Positions 1 through 7,212 of a stretch of 64,000 nucleotides of DNA are shown piece by piece. Made by a program: the position numbers and the translations under genes. Every line of letters starts with the position of its first letter. Within the stretch, counting starts at the first letter, position 1. Location of the stretch: contig JAAVDJ010000041.1 in assembly GCA_014801875.1 (NCBI GenBank), forward strand, positions 1 through 64,000. The letters are read 5' to 3'. The notes beneath the pieces are model-generated. The model saw only the letters and a list, made by a program, of their open reading frames with translations, made no database searches and was not told where the DNA came from. Origin of the DNA: Bacteroides sp. (lineage in GTDB: Bacteria; Bacteroidota; Bacteroidia; Bacteroidales; Muribaculaceae).

Positions 1-208
1 CCCAATCACCCAATCACCCAATCACCCAATCACCCAATCACCCAATCACCCAATCACCCAATCACCCAATCACCCAATCACCCAATCACCCAATCCCCCA
101 ATCCCCCAATCTCCCACTCCCCCAATCACCCAATCACCCAATCTCCCAATCACCCAATCTCCCAATCTCCCAATCACCCAATCACCAATCACCCAATCAC
201 CCAATCAC
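1..208. repeat. Octamer tandem repeat array (CCCAATCA)n
   Basis: About 25 copies of the 8-bp unit CCCAATCA run without a gap from the window edge, so the array may extend further left. Variant units carrying CCCC or CTCCC lie mostly between 90 and 185. On the minus strand the unit is TGATTGGG, so GGG runs recur with 5-nt spacers, which fits a G-quadruplex motif. The array abuts the stop codon of the antiporter gene at 209, and the last codons plus stop look like a degenerate repeat unit. It lies in the 3' untranslated region of that gene. Every minus-strand frame meets TGA within 24 nt, so it is not coding. Function unknown. Confidence 0.95.
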
Positions 209-2245
209 CTAATTCCCTCCGAACTGCTCCGGATATATGACCACAAGATTATGTCGGGCGAAATTTTTACCTATGTAGGCCGGTAATGACTCAAAATCCG
301 AAGAATAGGAAATCGACCCTTTTCTTGCTCCGACCACCATCAACAAATCCTCCTCCCCTATATCGGCTGTCAGGAGAATAAAATCGTCCCACGACGTGAG
401 TTCCCTGTATTCGTGCCTTATGGAGAAATGCTCATCTTCAAGCACATTACGAATGAAGCTTGCTGTAGCCGGATAAGAGATGAAAATTACCTTTACAGCC
501 AACTGCGTCGCAAGGTTCCCTACTCGTTCCACCCATGTCTGAAAACCTGTCTCATACTCAGCCTTGTCAGGGACAAGCACAATCATCCTGTTGAGGGTCT
601 CGATGGGTATGAAACAGCGCGACATGAATATCATCTTGTGTGAAGCCTGTAGCAACTGCTCGATCATGCTCCCATAGAAAGTATCCACAACATTCGATTT
701 CCTGTGAAGACCAATCATGATATCGCTTGCACGGGCTTGTTTGGCCTCGTTTATGACTCCGGCTACAACATTTATGTCATAACGCTCTATATCGACCACT
801 TCTATATCCACAGCCTGAGCCGCAGCCACTGCCGAGCGGAGGGCATTCCTCCCCATCTCAAGTGTGCGCACATCATCCGTATTTCTGACGAATAAGGCCG
901 TGACTGGATTTTGATTATTGCGATTGCGCATCAGAAGAGCCATTCTCATCAGACCCTCCGCTGTAATTGGGTTCGCCACGGCCACAAGCTGCCTGGCAAA
1001 CTCACCCGGAACCCTCTCCCCTTCTGAGTTCAGCTCAGCCTCAGTGCGTTCAATGCGTAATCTCTTGGAGGCGTTCTGCGTAGTGAGAGTGGAGACAATG
1101 CAACTGACCAGAATCATCAGGACAGCGCCATTCATCATATCCTCGTTCAGAAGACCATGCTGGAAACCTATCATCGTGGCTGCGATAGTCGCTGCCGCCT
1201 TGCCTGACGTAAGGCCGAACATCAGAGACCGGTCGGTCTTCCCGAACCCAAATATGCGGCTCCCCAGCCACGCGGCCAACCATTTTGAAAGCATGGCCAC
1301 TGCAACCATATTGAGAGCCACCCAACCTACGCTCCAGCTTTTGAATATCACGTGGACATTGATAAGCATACCCACTCCGATAAGGAAATATGGTATAAAA
1401 ATCGCATTGCCAACAAAGCGTATCCTTCCCATCAGGCCGGAGCGTATCGGAATGAAACGGTTGAGGACGAGGCCTGCGAAGAATGCACCGAGTATCGCCT
1501 CAAGCCCTATGAGCTGCGCCGAGAGTGAGGAGACGAAGACCATAGCGAGCACATATATATATTGGCTAACCTGGTCGTTGAATTTTCTGAAAAAATATTT
1601 GGTGCAGACTCTCAGCATTGACCCCATCACCACAGCGTAAAGGAGCATCATCAGCAGAAGACGCAGCAACCTGACAATGGAAAATTCCCCTTCCGCCGCC
1701 TCTATCACTCCCGCAAGAGTCAGAAGCGCGAGAAGCACCGCCACTATGGTGGAACAAACGGCTATCACTGCCGCTTTGGCATTCTGCAGTCCGAAACGGC
1801 TGATAATCGGATAGGAAATTAGCGTATGGGAGGCATACATGGATGCTATGAGTACACTTGTGCTCCACCCTGCGCCAAAGGCCAGCCGGCTTCCGAACAC
1901 ACCCAACACCGTCGGAATGGTGAACGTCAGCAACCCGAATGTTATCCCCTTCCCGAGATTCTTCTTGAGATGGAACATATCAATCTCCACCGCAGCAAGA
2001 AACATCAAGTAGAGGATGCCTACCTGTCCGAAAATCTCAAAACTCGCATCTCGGGCAAGAAGATTGAGCCCATAGGGTCCAACCGCCACACCCGAAAGTA
2101 TGAGCCCGACAATCTGGGGAATCCCCAGCCGGCGGAAGATTATCGGGCAGAGCAGGATAATCAACAGCACCAGCAGGAAAATCGCCACCGGCTGAGTGAG
2201 AGGGAATGTGACCAACGACAGGGGGAGCAGATTTCCGGTTATCAT
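209..2245 (-). CDS. CPA2-type cation:proton antiporter with C-terminal USP-like region
   Basis: A membrane antiporter expected to exchange Na+ or K+ for protons. The first roughly 400 residues are a chain of hydrophobic segments with the Gly-rich start typical of the Na_H_Exchanger fold (RRLGIPQIVGLILSGVAVGP near residue 40). The last 270 residues are soluble and resemble universal stress protein domains, a common cytoplasmic regulatory tail in Bacteroidota CPA2 proteins. The ATG at 2245 is preferred over an in-frame TTG just upstream. The 678-residue length is normal for the fused form. It is the last gene before the octamer array. Ion specificity cannot be read from sequence. Confidence 0.88.
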   Translation of the reverse strand: MITGNLLPLSLVTFPLTQPVAIFLLVLLIILLCPIIFRRLGIPQIVGLILSGVAVGPYGLNLLARDASFEIFGQVGILYLMFLAAVEIDMFHLKKNLGKGITFGLLTFTIPTVLGVFGSRLAFGAGWSTSVLIASMYASHTLISYPIISRFGLQNAKAAVIAVCSTIVAVLLALLTLAGVIEAAEGEFSIVRLLRLLLMMLLYAVVMGSMLRVCTKYFFRKFNDQVSQYIYVLAMVFVSSLSAQLIGLEAILGAFFAGLVLNRFIPIRSGLMGRIRFVGNAIFIPYFLIGVGMLINVHVIFKSWSVGWVALNMVAVAMLSKWLAAWLGSRIFGFGKTDRSLMFGLTSGKAAATIAATMIGFQHGLLNEDMMNGAVLMILVSCIVSTLTTQNASKRLRIERTEAELNSEGERVPGEFARQLVAVANPITAEGLMRMALLMRNRNNQNPVTALFVRNTDDVRTLEMGRNALRSAVAAAQAVDIEVVDIERYDINVVAGVINEAKQARASDIMIGLHRKSNVVDTFYGSMIEQLLQASHKMIFMSRCFIPIETLNRMIVLVPDKAEYETGFQTWVERVGNLATQLAVKVIFISYPATASFIRNVLEDEHFSIRHEYRELTSWDDFILLTADIGEEDLLMVVGARKGSISYSSDFESLPAYIGKNFARHNLVVIYPEQFGGN

Positions 2246-2267
2246 CAATGACAGTTGAAAAAATTAG

Positions 2268-3032
2268 TTATAGTCTGAAGACGGAACGTGCGTTACGGTC
2301 TGTCACCTCTTCAACCTCCCGGGGCGTCAAACCAAGAGTGGCTGCCACGGCGTTCAGAGTGTTGACTATATACGCACTTTCATTTCTCTTGCCCCGGAAA
2401 GGCACGGGTGCAAGATAGGGAGCATCGGTCTCAAGAAGAAGGCGGTCAAGACCTATCTCGGGGAGTGACTCTCGAAGTGACTTGGCATTCTTGAATGTCA
2501 CCACTCCGTTGATGCCGAACATGGGATCGCACACTTCACGAATATGCTTCACATCTTCCGGAGAGCCTGTAAAGCTATGGAAAATCAGAGGTACTGTCGG
2601 GGCTACCTTAGCAATCACCTCCAATGTTTCATCAAGAGCTTCCCTACTATGGATAATCACCGGCAGCCGAAGACGCTCCGCAATCCTTATCTGACGCTCA
2701 AAAGCCGCCATCTGCTCCTCGCGGTGTGTCTTGTCCCAATAAAGATCCATTCCGACCTCACCTACCGCCACAAAGCCTCCATCTCCAAGCTGCTTCTCCA
2801 TTTCATCCACAATCCCGCTCCACTCTCCACCCACTTCTGTCGGATGTAATCCGAGAGCCATTGCTGTGCATGCAGGGCGGGAGTCATGCAGACGCTTCAT
2901 CGGTTCGACCGATGAGGCGTCTACATTAGGAAGTATGATTAGAGAAATACCGGCAGCCACAGCCCTGTCGACTGCATCAATACCGCCGTTTTCGAATTCC
3001 TCAAGATAAGGATGGGAATGGGTGTCGATCAT
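2268..3032 (-). CDS. TatD family metal-dependent hydrolase
   Basis: A TIM-barrel metallohydrolase of the TatD family, in which characterised members act as 3'-5' DNases or in quality control of DNA or protein. Visible family motifs are the N-terminal metal-binding DTHSH (residues 3-7), the GEVGMDLYWD strand near residue 92, the IIHSRE and FHSFTG histidine motifs, and the LLLETDAPYLAP aspartate motif near residue 200. The length of 254 residues is standard. The start overlaps the stop of the upstream polyprenyl synthase by 4 nt, so the two are translationally coupled. The biological substrate is uncertain, as for most TatD paralogues. Confidence 0.93.
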   Translation of the reverse strand: MIDTHSHPYLEEFENGGIDAVDRAVAAGISLIILPNVDASSVEPMKRLHDSRPACTAMALGLHPTEVGGEWSGIVDEMEKQLGDGGFVAVGEVGMDLYWDKTHREEQMAAFERQIRIAERLRLPVIIHSREALDETLEVIAKVAPTVPLIFHSFTGSPEDVKHIREVCDPMFGINGVVTFKNAKSLRESLPEIGLDRLLLETDAPYLAPVPFRGKRNESAYIVNTLNAVAATLGLTPREVEEVTDRNARSVFRL

Positions 3033-3997
3033 TTCCTACGACCTATCAGTTTCTCTGCAAGCTTTTTGAAAGTCTCTTTCTTCTCTTCTGACAGGGATGT
3101 GGCGTTGAGCGCTTTAAGCGCTTTCGCTGAATAATGGCCAACCGCCTTGCGGCATTTCTCGTTCATTCCGAGTTTTTCGAAAATGCGTGTCACGGCTTTC
3201 ACTCGGACCTCTCCTGCGGGAATCTGATAAGCTGAACGGAGCGCTTCCACATTCTGTCCCCCCTCAGCCATCGCAGCCACGTAGAGATAAGTCTTTTTGG
3301 CATTGTTGATATCCCCGCCGATAGGTTTGCCGAATGTGGTGGCATCCCCGAAAGTATCAAGCCAGTCATCCTGAATCTGGAATGCAAGCCCGGTCATCAC
3401 GCCATAGTCATACATCAGCTCGGCATCCTTCTCAGAGGCACCTCCGATAATGGCGCCGATTTTCACAGCCGCTCCTAAAAGAGAACCCGTTTTCCCTTCG
3501 ATCATCTCCAGATAGCTCTCAAGGGATATATGGTCTGCGTTTTCGAAATCCATGTCGAGGCGTTGTCCTTCATAGACTCGGAGTGCCATAGTGTTGAACG
3601 TGTCAAGAACCTTACGGAGTTTATCATCTTCCACCTCAGACACATATTTAGTGGCAAGCGTAAGCATGGTGTCGCCTGACAATATGGCGGAATTTTCATC
3701 ATATCTTGTATGGACGGTCGGTCTCCCCCTTCGCATCTCTGACTTATCCATCACATCATCGTGGAGCAGTGTGAAATTGTGGAAAGTTTCGATTCCGAGC
3801 GCTGCTTTCATAGCTTTTTCAGCATCGTCGCCGAAAGCATCCGCACCCATAAGGGTCAGTACAGGTCTGATTCGTTTTCCACCTGCGTAAAGTGCATATT
3901 CAATCGGTGCGTAAAGAGAGGCAAGGTTGCCTGAAGGGTATTCAATCGAACGGAGAGCCGATTCAACGTCGGCTGAATATTCTGCTATTGTCTTCAT
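3029..3997 (-). CDS. Polyprenyl (geranylgeranyl/octaprenyl-type) diphosphate synthase
   Basis: A trans-prenyltransferase that extends allylic diphosphates with isopentenyl diphosphate to make the isoprenoid chain for quinones or other prenyl lipids. Both aspartate-rich motifs are present: the first as LLHDDVMD near residue 79, the second as FQIQDDWLD near residue 210. GGKRIRP near residue 38 is the conserved substrate-binding segment. The 322-residue length is normal. Chain length cannot be assigned reliably; position in an unrelated operon gives no help. It overlaps the downstream tatD-like gene by 4 nt. The 88-nt gap to the upstream lipoprotein holds only a weak C/G-rich hairpin. Confidence 0.92.
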   Translation of the reverse strand: MKTIAEYSADVESALRSIEYPSGNLASLYAPIEYALYAGGKRIRPVLTLMGADAFGDDAEKAMKAALGIETFHNFTLLHDDVMDKSEMRRGRPTVHTRYDENSAILSGDTMLTLATKYVSEVEDDKLRKVLDTFNTMALRVYEGQRLDMDFENADHISLESYLEMIEGKTGSLLGAAVKIGAIIGGASEKDAELMYDYGVMTGLAFQIQDDWLDTFGDATTFGKPIGGDINNAKKTYLYVAAMAEGGQNVEALRSAYQIPAGEVRVKAVTRIFEKLGMNEKCRKAVGHYSAKALKALNATSLSEEKKETFKKLAEKLIGRRK

Positions 3998-4085
3998 CTT
4001 GTGAAATCGTTATTCTTAATGATTTTTTCTTTCTATTTAATAGCCCCCTCCGGGGGGGGAATTTCATCAGCAGTAAATCCGAAGA

Positions 4086-4676
4086 TTAATCCTCGGAAAA
4101 TGTCTTATATATTTCTTCCGGCAGGTCCTGACCATGGTCAACCTTGAGTGCCGTCTGAAAACCTTTCACGAAGCGGGTGTAGGTCACGGTGTCGTCTGCG
4201 CAGGCCTTACGGAATTCTTCAATTTCCTCTTTCACACGCCCCACAGTCTTTCTGTTCTCCCGTATCTGGCTGACATATTCCAGACCCAATTGATACCCCA
4301 GCTGCTGAGGAACACTCTTCCCGGCTGCGACATAAATCTTCATCTTGTCGGGAAGGGGAAGGGTGGAAGAATATTCATCAAAAACCGTGGAATAGACCAC
4401 GAGCGACGAATCATTATAATTCGAATAAGCATGGGCAGCGGCCAGCCCGAGGCTGTCGATACGGATATTTCCCAACCTTCCGAGGGTGGCGTCAATCACG
4501 AATTGTGCCACTGAATCAGGCCCGGCATGTTTCATGACATAATCCACCTTTGCGGCATCGGTATAGGTATTGAAGTCGGGAGGGAAACCCTCCGTCTGCT
4601 CTTTCTTCTCTTTGGAACAGGAAGAAATTGCACAGGTTATTAGGAGAGATGTGGCGAGGAGTTTTACAGTTTTCAT
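4086..4676 (-). CDS. Small lipoprotein of unknown function
   Basis: A 196-residue protein starting with a lipoprotein signal peptide: a short basic head, a hydrophobic core and a lipobox-like ISSC, giving a predicted lipidated Cys at residue 20. The mature part is acidic, mostly helical in character, with no transmembrane segment and no catalytic motif that I recognise. It should sit on the outer or inner membrane facing the periplasm. A minus-strand TAATTTTG box (4759-4766) lies about 80 nt upstream. It precedes the prenyl synthase/TatD pair on the same strand and may be cotranscribed. Function not assigned. Confidence 0.8.
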   Translation of the reverse strand: MKTVKLLATSLLITCAISSCSKEKKEQTEGFPPDFNTYTDAAKVDYVMKHAGPDSVAQFVIDATLGRLGNIRIDSLGLAAAHAYSNYNDSSLVVYSTVFDEYSSTLPLPDKMKIYVAAGKSVPQQLGYQLGLEYVSQIRENRKTVGRVKEEIEEFRKACADDTVTYTRFVKGFQTALKVDHGQDLPEEIYKTFSED

Positions 4677-4758
4677 GACACTGATGTTTTCGCTTCTTTT
4701 TTAGCTGCAACCCCTCCTCTGAAACAGTTTAAGAGTGGGTTGACGGTTAATTTTGCAC

Positions 4759-4766
4759 AAAATTAC
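4759..4766 (-). promoter_or_regulatory. Candidate -7 box for the lipoprotein gene
   Basis: On the minus strand this reads TAATTTTG, matching the Bacteroidota -7 consensus TAnnTTTG. Its near mirror image at 4748-4755 gives the same box on the plus strand, so the site is almost palindromic. No clear -33 TTTG is present for either direction. Confidence 0.45.
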
Positions 4767-4786
4767 AAAAAAATCGCGGAATGTTA

Positions 4787-4816
4787 TTGTCAAATGAAAT
4801 AAAAGTATTAACTTCG
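4787..4816 (+). promoter_or_regulatory. Promoter of tRNA-Ser
   Basis: TTG at 4787-4789 and TAACTTCG at 4809-4816 are separated by 19 nt, close to the Bacteroidota consensus with one mismatch in the -7 box. Transcription would start near 4823, a dozen nt before the mature tRNA 5' end. Confidence 0.55.
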
Positions 4817-4834
4817 CAGCGTGAAAAGACACAA

Positions 4835-4922
4835 GGAGTGATGCTCGAGTGGCTGAAGAGGCACGCCTGGAAAGCGTGTATACGCCAAAAGCGTATCCCG
4901 AGTTCGAATCTCGGTCACTCCG
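4835..4922 (+). tRNA. tRNA-Ser (anticodon GGA)
   Basis: An 88-nt serine tRNA with acceptor stem GGAGTGA/TCACTCC, discriminator G, anticodon stem CACGC/GCGTG with loop CTGGAAA (anticodon GGA, reading UCC and UCU), the long serine-type variable arm (TACGC/GCGTA), and a T arm with GTTCGAATC. CCA is not encoded. Its 3' 61 nt (4862-4922) recur at 6126-6186 and 7962-8022, marking it as the attachment site of the following island. The gene itself is intact, as expected when an inserting element restores the tRNA 3' end. Confidence 0.97.
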
Positions 4923-4946
4923 CTAAAAAACGATGGAGAGTATATG

Positions 4947-4981
4947 AAAATCCCGCAAGTAGAAATGCCTGCGGGATTTTT
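4947..4981 (+). terminator. Terminator/attenuator hairpin after tRNA-Ser
   Basis: An 11-bp stem, AAAATCCCGCA (4947-4957) with TGCGGGATTTT (4970-4980), and a 12-nt loop, ending in a T run. It is a normal intrinsic terminator for tRNA-Ser, yet the antitoxin start codon follows only 40 nt later with no promoter consensus between. It may therefore also act as a leader attenuator for the toxin-antitoxin pair. Confidence 0.8.
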
Positions 4982-5020
4982 CGCCATAAATCATAGCAAT
5001 ATCAACATAGCAATCATATT

Positions 5021-5251
5021 ATGACACAAATAGTAGTTACTCTTGAAAATAATGCCGACGGGAATTTTCTTCGTCGCATGATAGAAAATATGAAGGGTGT
5101 TGTCAAGACTACCTTAACACATACGTCAGTTAATCTTGAAAAGTCAGATGAATCCGAATTCATGGATTCTCTCCATGCAATTAAGAATGCCATAGACCCT
5201 TCGGTGATTGATATGTCAGATCCTCGTACGAATTATATCATGTCAAAATGA
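5021..5251 (+). CDS. Antitoxin partner of the PIN toxin
   Basis: A 76-residue protein directly upstream of a PIN-domain gene and overlapping it by 4 nt (ATGA), the usual layout of a type II antitoxin. The N-terminal half looks like a short beta-alpha unit (TQIVVTLENN, then FLRRMIENMKGV) and the C-terminal half is an extended acidic segment that could wrap the toxin. I do not see a clear ribbon-helix-helix, AbrB or Phd motif, so the family is unassigned. The pair starts just after the tRNA terminator hairpin. The antitoxin role is inferred from position and size. Confidence 0.75.
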   Translation: MTQIVVTLENNADGNFLRRMIENMKGVVKTTLTHTSVNLEKSDESEFMDSLHAIKNAIDPSVIDMSDPRTNYIMSK

Positions 5252-5658
5252 AAAACATCTTTCTTGACACCAATTTCATAATAGACTATTTCGTAAGAGA
5301 GGATTTAAATGGGGAATCGGAAAAGCTTTTGCAATTAAGAGAAAGTCTTAATTTGAATTTTTTCATCTCCTATCTTTCAGTTGCTAATTTTGCATATATT
5401 ATGCGTAAGTTGCCATCAACTCAACTTTATGATATTATATATCGAATTTGCAATACATTCCACGTGGTTGATAATACGCGGGATCAGATACTGAAAAATC
5501 TTGAATCCGGCTTTATAGATTTTGAAGATGGTCTTCAATATCAATGCGCATTAGAAGCTCATTGTGATTGCATAATATCTCGTAATCAGAAAGATTTCAT
5601 AAATTCATCAATTCCGGTCATGACAGCCGGAGAATTTATATCCACAGTTCATAAGTAA
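5248..5658 (+). CDS. PIN-domain ribonuclease toxin (VapC-like)
   Basis: A 136-residue PIN-domain protein. The acidic metal-binding residues are in place: the first Asp in FLDTNFIIDYF near residue 7, the central acidic cluster FIDFEDGLQ near residue 92, and CDCIISRNQKDF near residue 108. PIN toxins are Mg2+-dependent RNases, and VapC relatives often cleave tRNA or rRNA loops. No active-site truncation is evident. It overlaps its antitoxin by 4 nt. Its TAA stop is followed in the same frame by the tail of a broken ATPase gene. Codon use is more AT-rich than that of the housekeeping genes, in keeping with island DNA. Confidence 0.88.
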   Translation: MKNIFLDTNFIIDYFVREDLNGESEKLLQLRESLNLNFFISYLSVANFAYIMRKLPSTQLYDIIYRICNTFHVVDNTRDQILKNLESGFIDFEDGLQYQCALEAHCDCIISRNQKDFINSSIPVMTAGEFISTVHK

Positions 5659-5874
5659 ATTAAAAATATTGAAAAATCCGGTGTTGAGGTTGATGCGGTT
5701 TCTGAGGGAGACGGAGGGCTACATCTCTACGAGATAAAATCCGGAAAAACAATCCGCCCCGAAGCATACGATAATATCAACACTCTCAAACGGAATCTAA
5801 GCAATATATTATCATCAACCATAATCTTCGACGGCGAATCGATGGGTTCACTTCTCAACATCCGCGACATCTGA
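5659..5874 (+). pseudogene. C-terminal remnant of a DUF4143-type ATPase
   Basis: An open stretch of 71 codons with no start codon. It begins right after the PIN stop and ends at TGA 5872-5874. It reads EVDAVSEGDGG then LHLYEIKSGKTI and ends LLNIRDI. The D...ExK pattern (LYEIKSG) is typical of the PD-(D/E)XK-like C-terminus of AAA ATPases with DUF4143, which are abundant in Bacteroidales. The ATPase domain is absent. The last 23 nt recur exactly at 7075-7097, so two units of the island carry the end of the same gene. Probably left over from recombination that swapped gene content while keeping the ends. Confidence 0.65.
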
Positions 5875-6011
5875 ACCTTCAGACATAAATAAGCCCGATA
5901 CTATTCACGAGTACGCTGATGAAAAGCAAATGTGGAGCCTTCCCCCGGAAGATCGAGGAAGAGCAGCTTAGACGGTTTCTCACTTCGTTTTTAAATCTAC
6001 ATGCTGATTCT

Positions 6012-6053
6012 ATAAGAATTATTTTGAATCTCAGATAATTCTTATTACTTTTG
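6012..6053 (+). promoter_or_regulatory. Promoter with overlapping inverted-repeat operator, unit B
   Basis: TTTG (6023-6026), 19 nt, TACTTTTG (6046-6053): a full match to the Bacteroidota promoter consensus. It is interleaved with an 11-bp inverted repeat, ATAAGAATTAT (6012-6022) and ATAATTCTTAT (6035-6045), flanking the -33 box and touching the -7 box, as expected for a repressor operator. Transcripts would run through the tRNA fragment and hairpin into the MNT/HEPN genes. A 13-codon ATG reading frame (from 6074) is the only leader ORF, and nothing suggests that it is real. The rest of 5875-6125 holds no gene. Confidence 0.7.
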
Positions 6054-6125
6054 CATCACAGTGCGCTTATGCATGAAAATTAAGAACTATAACTTATTGT
6101 TTGCAACGTATTAAAAAGGAATGGA

Positions 6126-6186
6126 CACGCCTGGAAAGCGTGTATACGCCAAAAGCGTATCCCGAGTTCGAATCTCGGTCACTCCG
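6126..6186 (+). repeat. 61-bp tRNA-Ser 3' fragment, copy 2 (att-like)
   Basis: Identical to 4862-4922: anticodon arm, long variable arm, T arm and 3' acceptor strand. It lacks the 5' half, so it is not a tRNA gene. A sequence resembling AAAAGGAAYGGA precedes both this copy and the one at 7962, marking the end of an inserted unit. Confidence 0.97.
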
Positions 6187-6197
6187 TTCAAAAAAGG

Positions 6198-6230
6198 AAT
6201 CCCGCAAACAGAAATGCCTGCGGGATTTTT
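6198..6230 (+). terminator. Repeated terminator/attenuator hairpin, unit B
   Basis: Stem AATCCCGCA (6198-6206) with TGCGGGATT (6219-6227), then a T run. Positions 6211-6239 are identical to 4962-4990. It lies between the promoter at 6046 and the start codon at 6253, only 22 nt before the gene. Confidence 0.8.
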
Positions 6231-6252
6231 CGCCATAAAAATTCCTACTGCC

Positions 6253-6591
6253 ATGTCTGAGATGGAAAAATATCAGTTGATTCTGGATGCTTTAAAAAGA
6301 AAGGCAGCCGAGATTCTACCTAAAGGGTCTCAGATGTCCTTATATGGGTCCAGGGCACGTGGAGATGCATCTCCTGACTCGGACTGGGATATCCATATAC
6401 TCATTCCGGGAGAAGAGAAAATTCCTTTTGACCTATGGGATAAATACGCGTGGCCATTAGTAGATGTCGGCATATCTATGGGCGAGGAGATTAATCCGAG
6501 ACTATATTCCTTTGCCGGTTGGCTCAAACGCAGTTTCCTCCCCTTCTATAAAAACCTGGAAAAAGATAAACTCACCTTCTTCCGAAATTAA
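6253..6591 (+). CDS. MNT-domain nucleotidyltransferase (antitoxin of a HEPN/MNT pair)
   Basis: A 112-residue minimal nucleotidyltransferase. The signature GSRARGDASPDSDWD contains the GS motif and the DxD metal-binding aspartates around residue 43. In studied HEPN/MNT systems (MntA/HepT) the MNT protein silences the toxin by adding AMP to it. The ATG at 6253 is chosen because in-frame sequence upstream is the tRNA fragment and terminator hairpin, not protein-coding. The HEPN gene follows after 5 nt. It differs from the second MNT protein in this island (7269-7577) in the C-terminal half, so the two pairs belong to different subfamilies. Confidence 0.88.
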   Translation: MSEMEKYQLILDALKRKAAEILPKGSQMSLYGSRARGDASPDSDWDIHILIPGEEKIPFDLWDKYAWPLVDVGISMGEEINPRLYSFAGWLKRSFLPFYKNLEKDKLTFFRN

Positions 6592-6596
6592 TTATC

Positions 6597-7004
6597 ATGA
6601 CTCTCAAATCAGAAGAAAGAAATTCAATAGTATCATATCGGCTTGAGAAAGCTTTTTCCACAATCCAACAAGTAAAGGATGTGGGAAATATAGGTTATTG
6701 GAGTCTTGCGGCCAACAGATTGTATTATTCTGTCTATTATGCTTGTGTGGCATTGCTCATCTATAATGGTATCGAGGCATCCACTCATAGGGGAGTCATA
6801 AGAATGATTGGAGACAAATTTGTAAAAACCGGTATTTTGCTACCTGAAGATTCAAAATTGATAGGCCGGCTTTTTACAATGCGTCAAACCGGAGATTATG
6901 ATGACCTTTACGATTGGGAAGAATCTGATGTTCTGCCTCTGATTCCGAAGGCTGAAGAATTCGTCATGCGAGTTGCACGTCTTATTCAAAGTAAGTCATT
7001 TTAA
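6597..7004 (+). CDS. HEPN-domain protein (putative RNase toxin)
   Basis: A 135-residue all-helical HEPN protein of the PF05168-like group. The helix ANRLYYSVYYACVALL (from about residue 40) and the motif RQTGDYDDLYDW near residue 100 fit this group, in which RxxxDY takes the place of the RX4-6H motif of canonical HEPN RNases. Paired with the MNT gene 5 nt upstream, it is expected to be the effector, but without a classic RX4-6H motif RNase activity is less certain. A C-terminal helix (EEFVMRVARLI) ends the domain. Expression presumably depends on the unit B promoter. Confidence 0.8.
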   Translation: MTLKSEERNSIVSYRLEKAFSTIQQVKDVGNIGYWSLAANRLYYSVYYACVALLIYNGIEASTHRGVIRMIGDKFVKTGILLPEDSKLIGRLFTMRQTGDYDDLYDWEESDVLPLIPKAEEFVMRVARLIQSKSF

Positions 7005-7019
7005 GAGCATATATTGTGT

Positions 7020-7097
7020 CTCACGTCACCGACTCAAATGTCATCTACGACTCCGAAGCCTTCCACCCCTGTCGCTCAACATCCGCGACATCTGAAC
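7020..7097 (+). pseudogene. Second, frameshifted remnant of the ATPase tail
   Basis: The final 23 nt (7075-7097) match 5854-5876 exactly, including the TGA stop. Upstream, a different frame reads SNVIYDSEAF, which aligns to STIIFDGESM of the first remnant, so the copy has a frameshift. It shows that unit B ended with the same gene as unit A but has decayed further. Too short for an independent family call. Confidence 0.5.
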
Positions 7098-7103
7098 ATA
7101 TCG

Positions 7104-7146
7104 ATAAGAATGCATTTTGAATATCAGTTAATTCTTATTACTTTTG
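7104..7146 (+). promoter_or_regulatory. Promoter with inverted-repeat operator, unit C
   Basis: TTTG (7116-7119), 19 nt, TACTTTTG (7139-7146), the same layout as 6023-6053. The flanking inverted repeat is shorter: ATAAGAAT (7104-7111) with ATTCTTAT (7131-7138). It probably drives the MntA/HepT pair at 7269. The 50 nt between 7160 and 7210, where a tRNA fragment is expected, hold no clear copy. Confidence 0.65.
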
Positions 7147-7212
7147 TATAAGAAGAATAGTAAGCAGAGCGAATACGTAACATTGGTAGTTTCGTAGATC
7201 TGACGAGCCGAT

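Noticed and set aside
1-208. CRISPR array
   Set aside because: Pure 8-bp tandem repeat without spacers and no cas genes.
918-1640. 240-codon plus-strand frame opposite the antiporter
   Set aside because: Shadow of a hydrophobic membrane protein gene; the minus strand has clear family motifs.
6126-6186. Second tRNA-Ser gene (also at 7962-8022)
   Set aside because: Only the 3' 61 nt is present; the acceptor 5' strand and D arm are missing.
6121-6252. N-terminal extension of the MNT protein through the tRNA fragment
   Set aside because: The extension is the translation of the tRNA tail and terminator; family members begin near the ATG at 6253.
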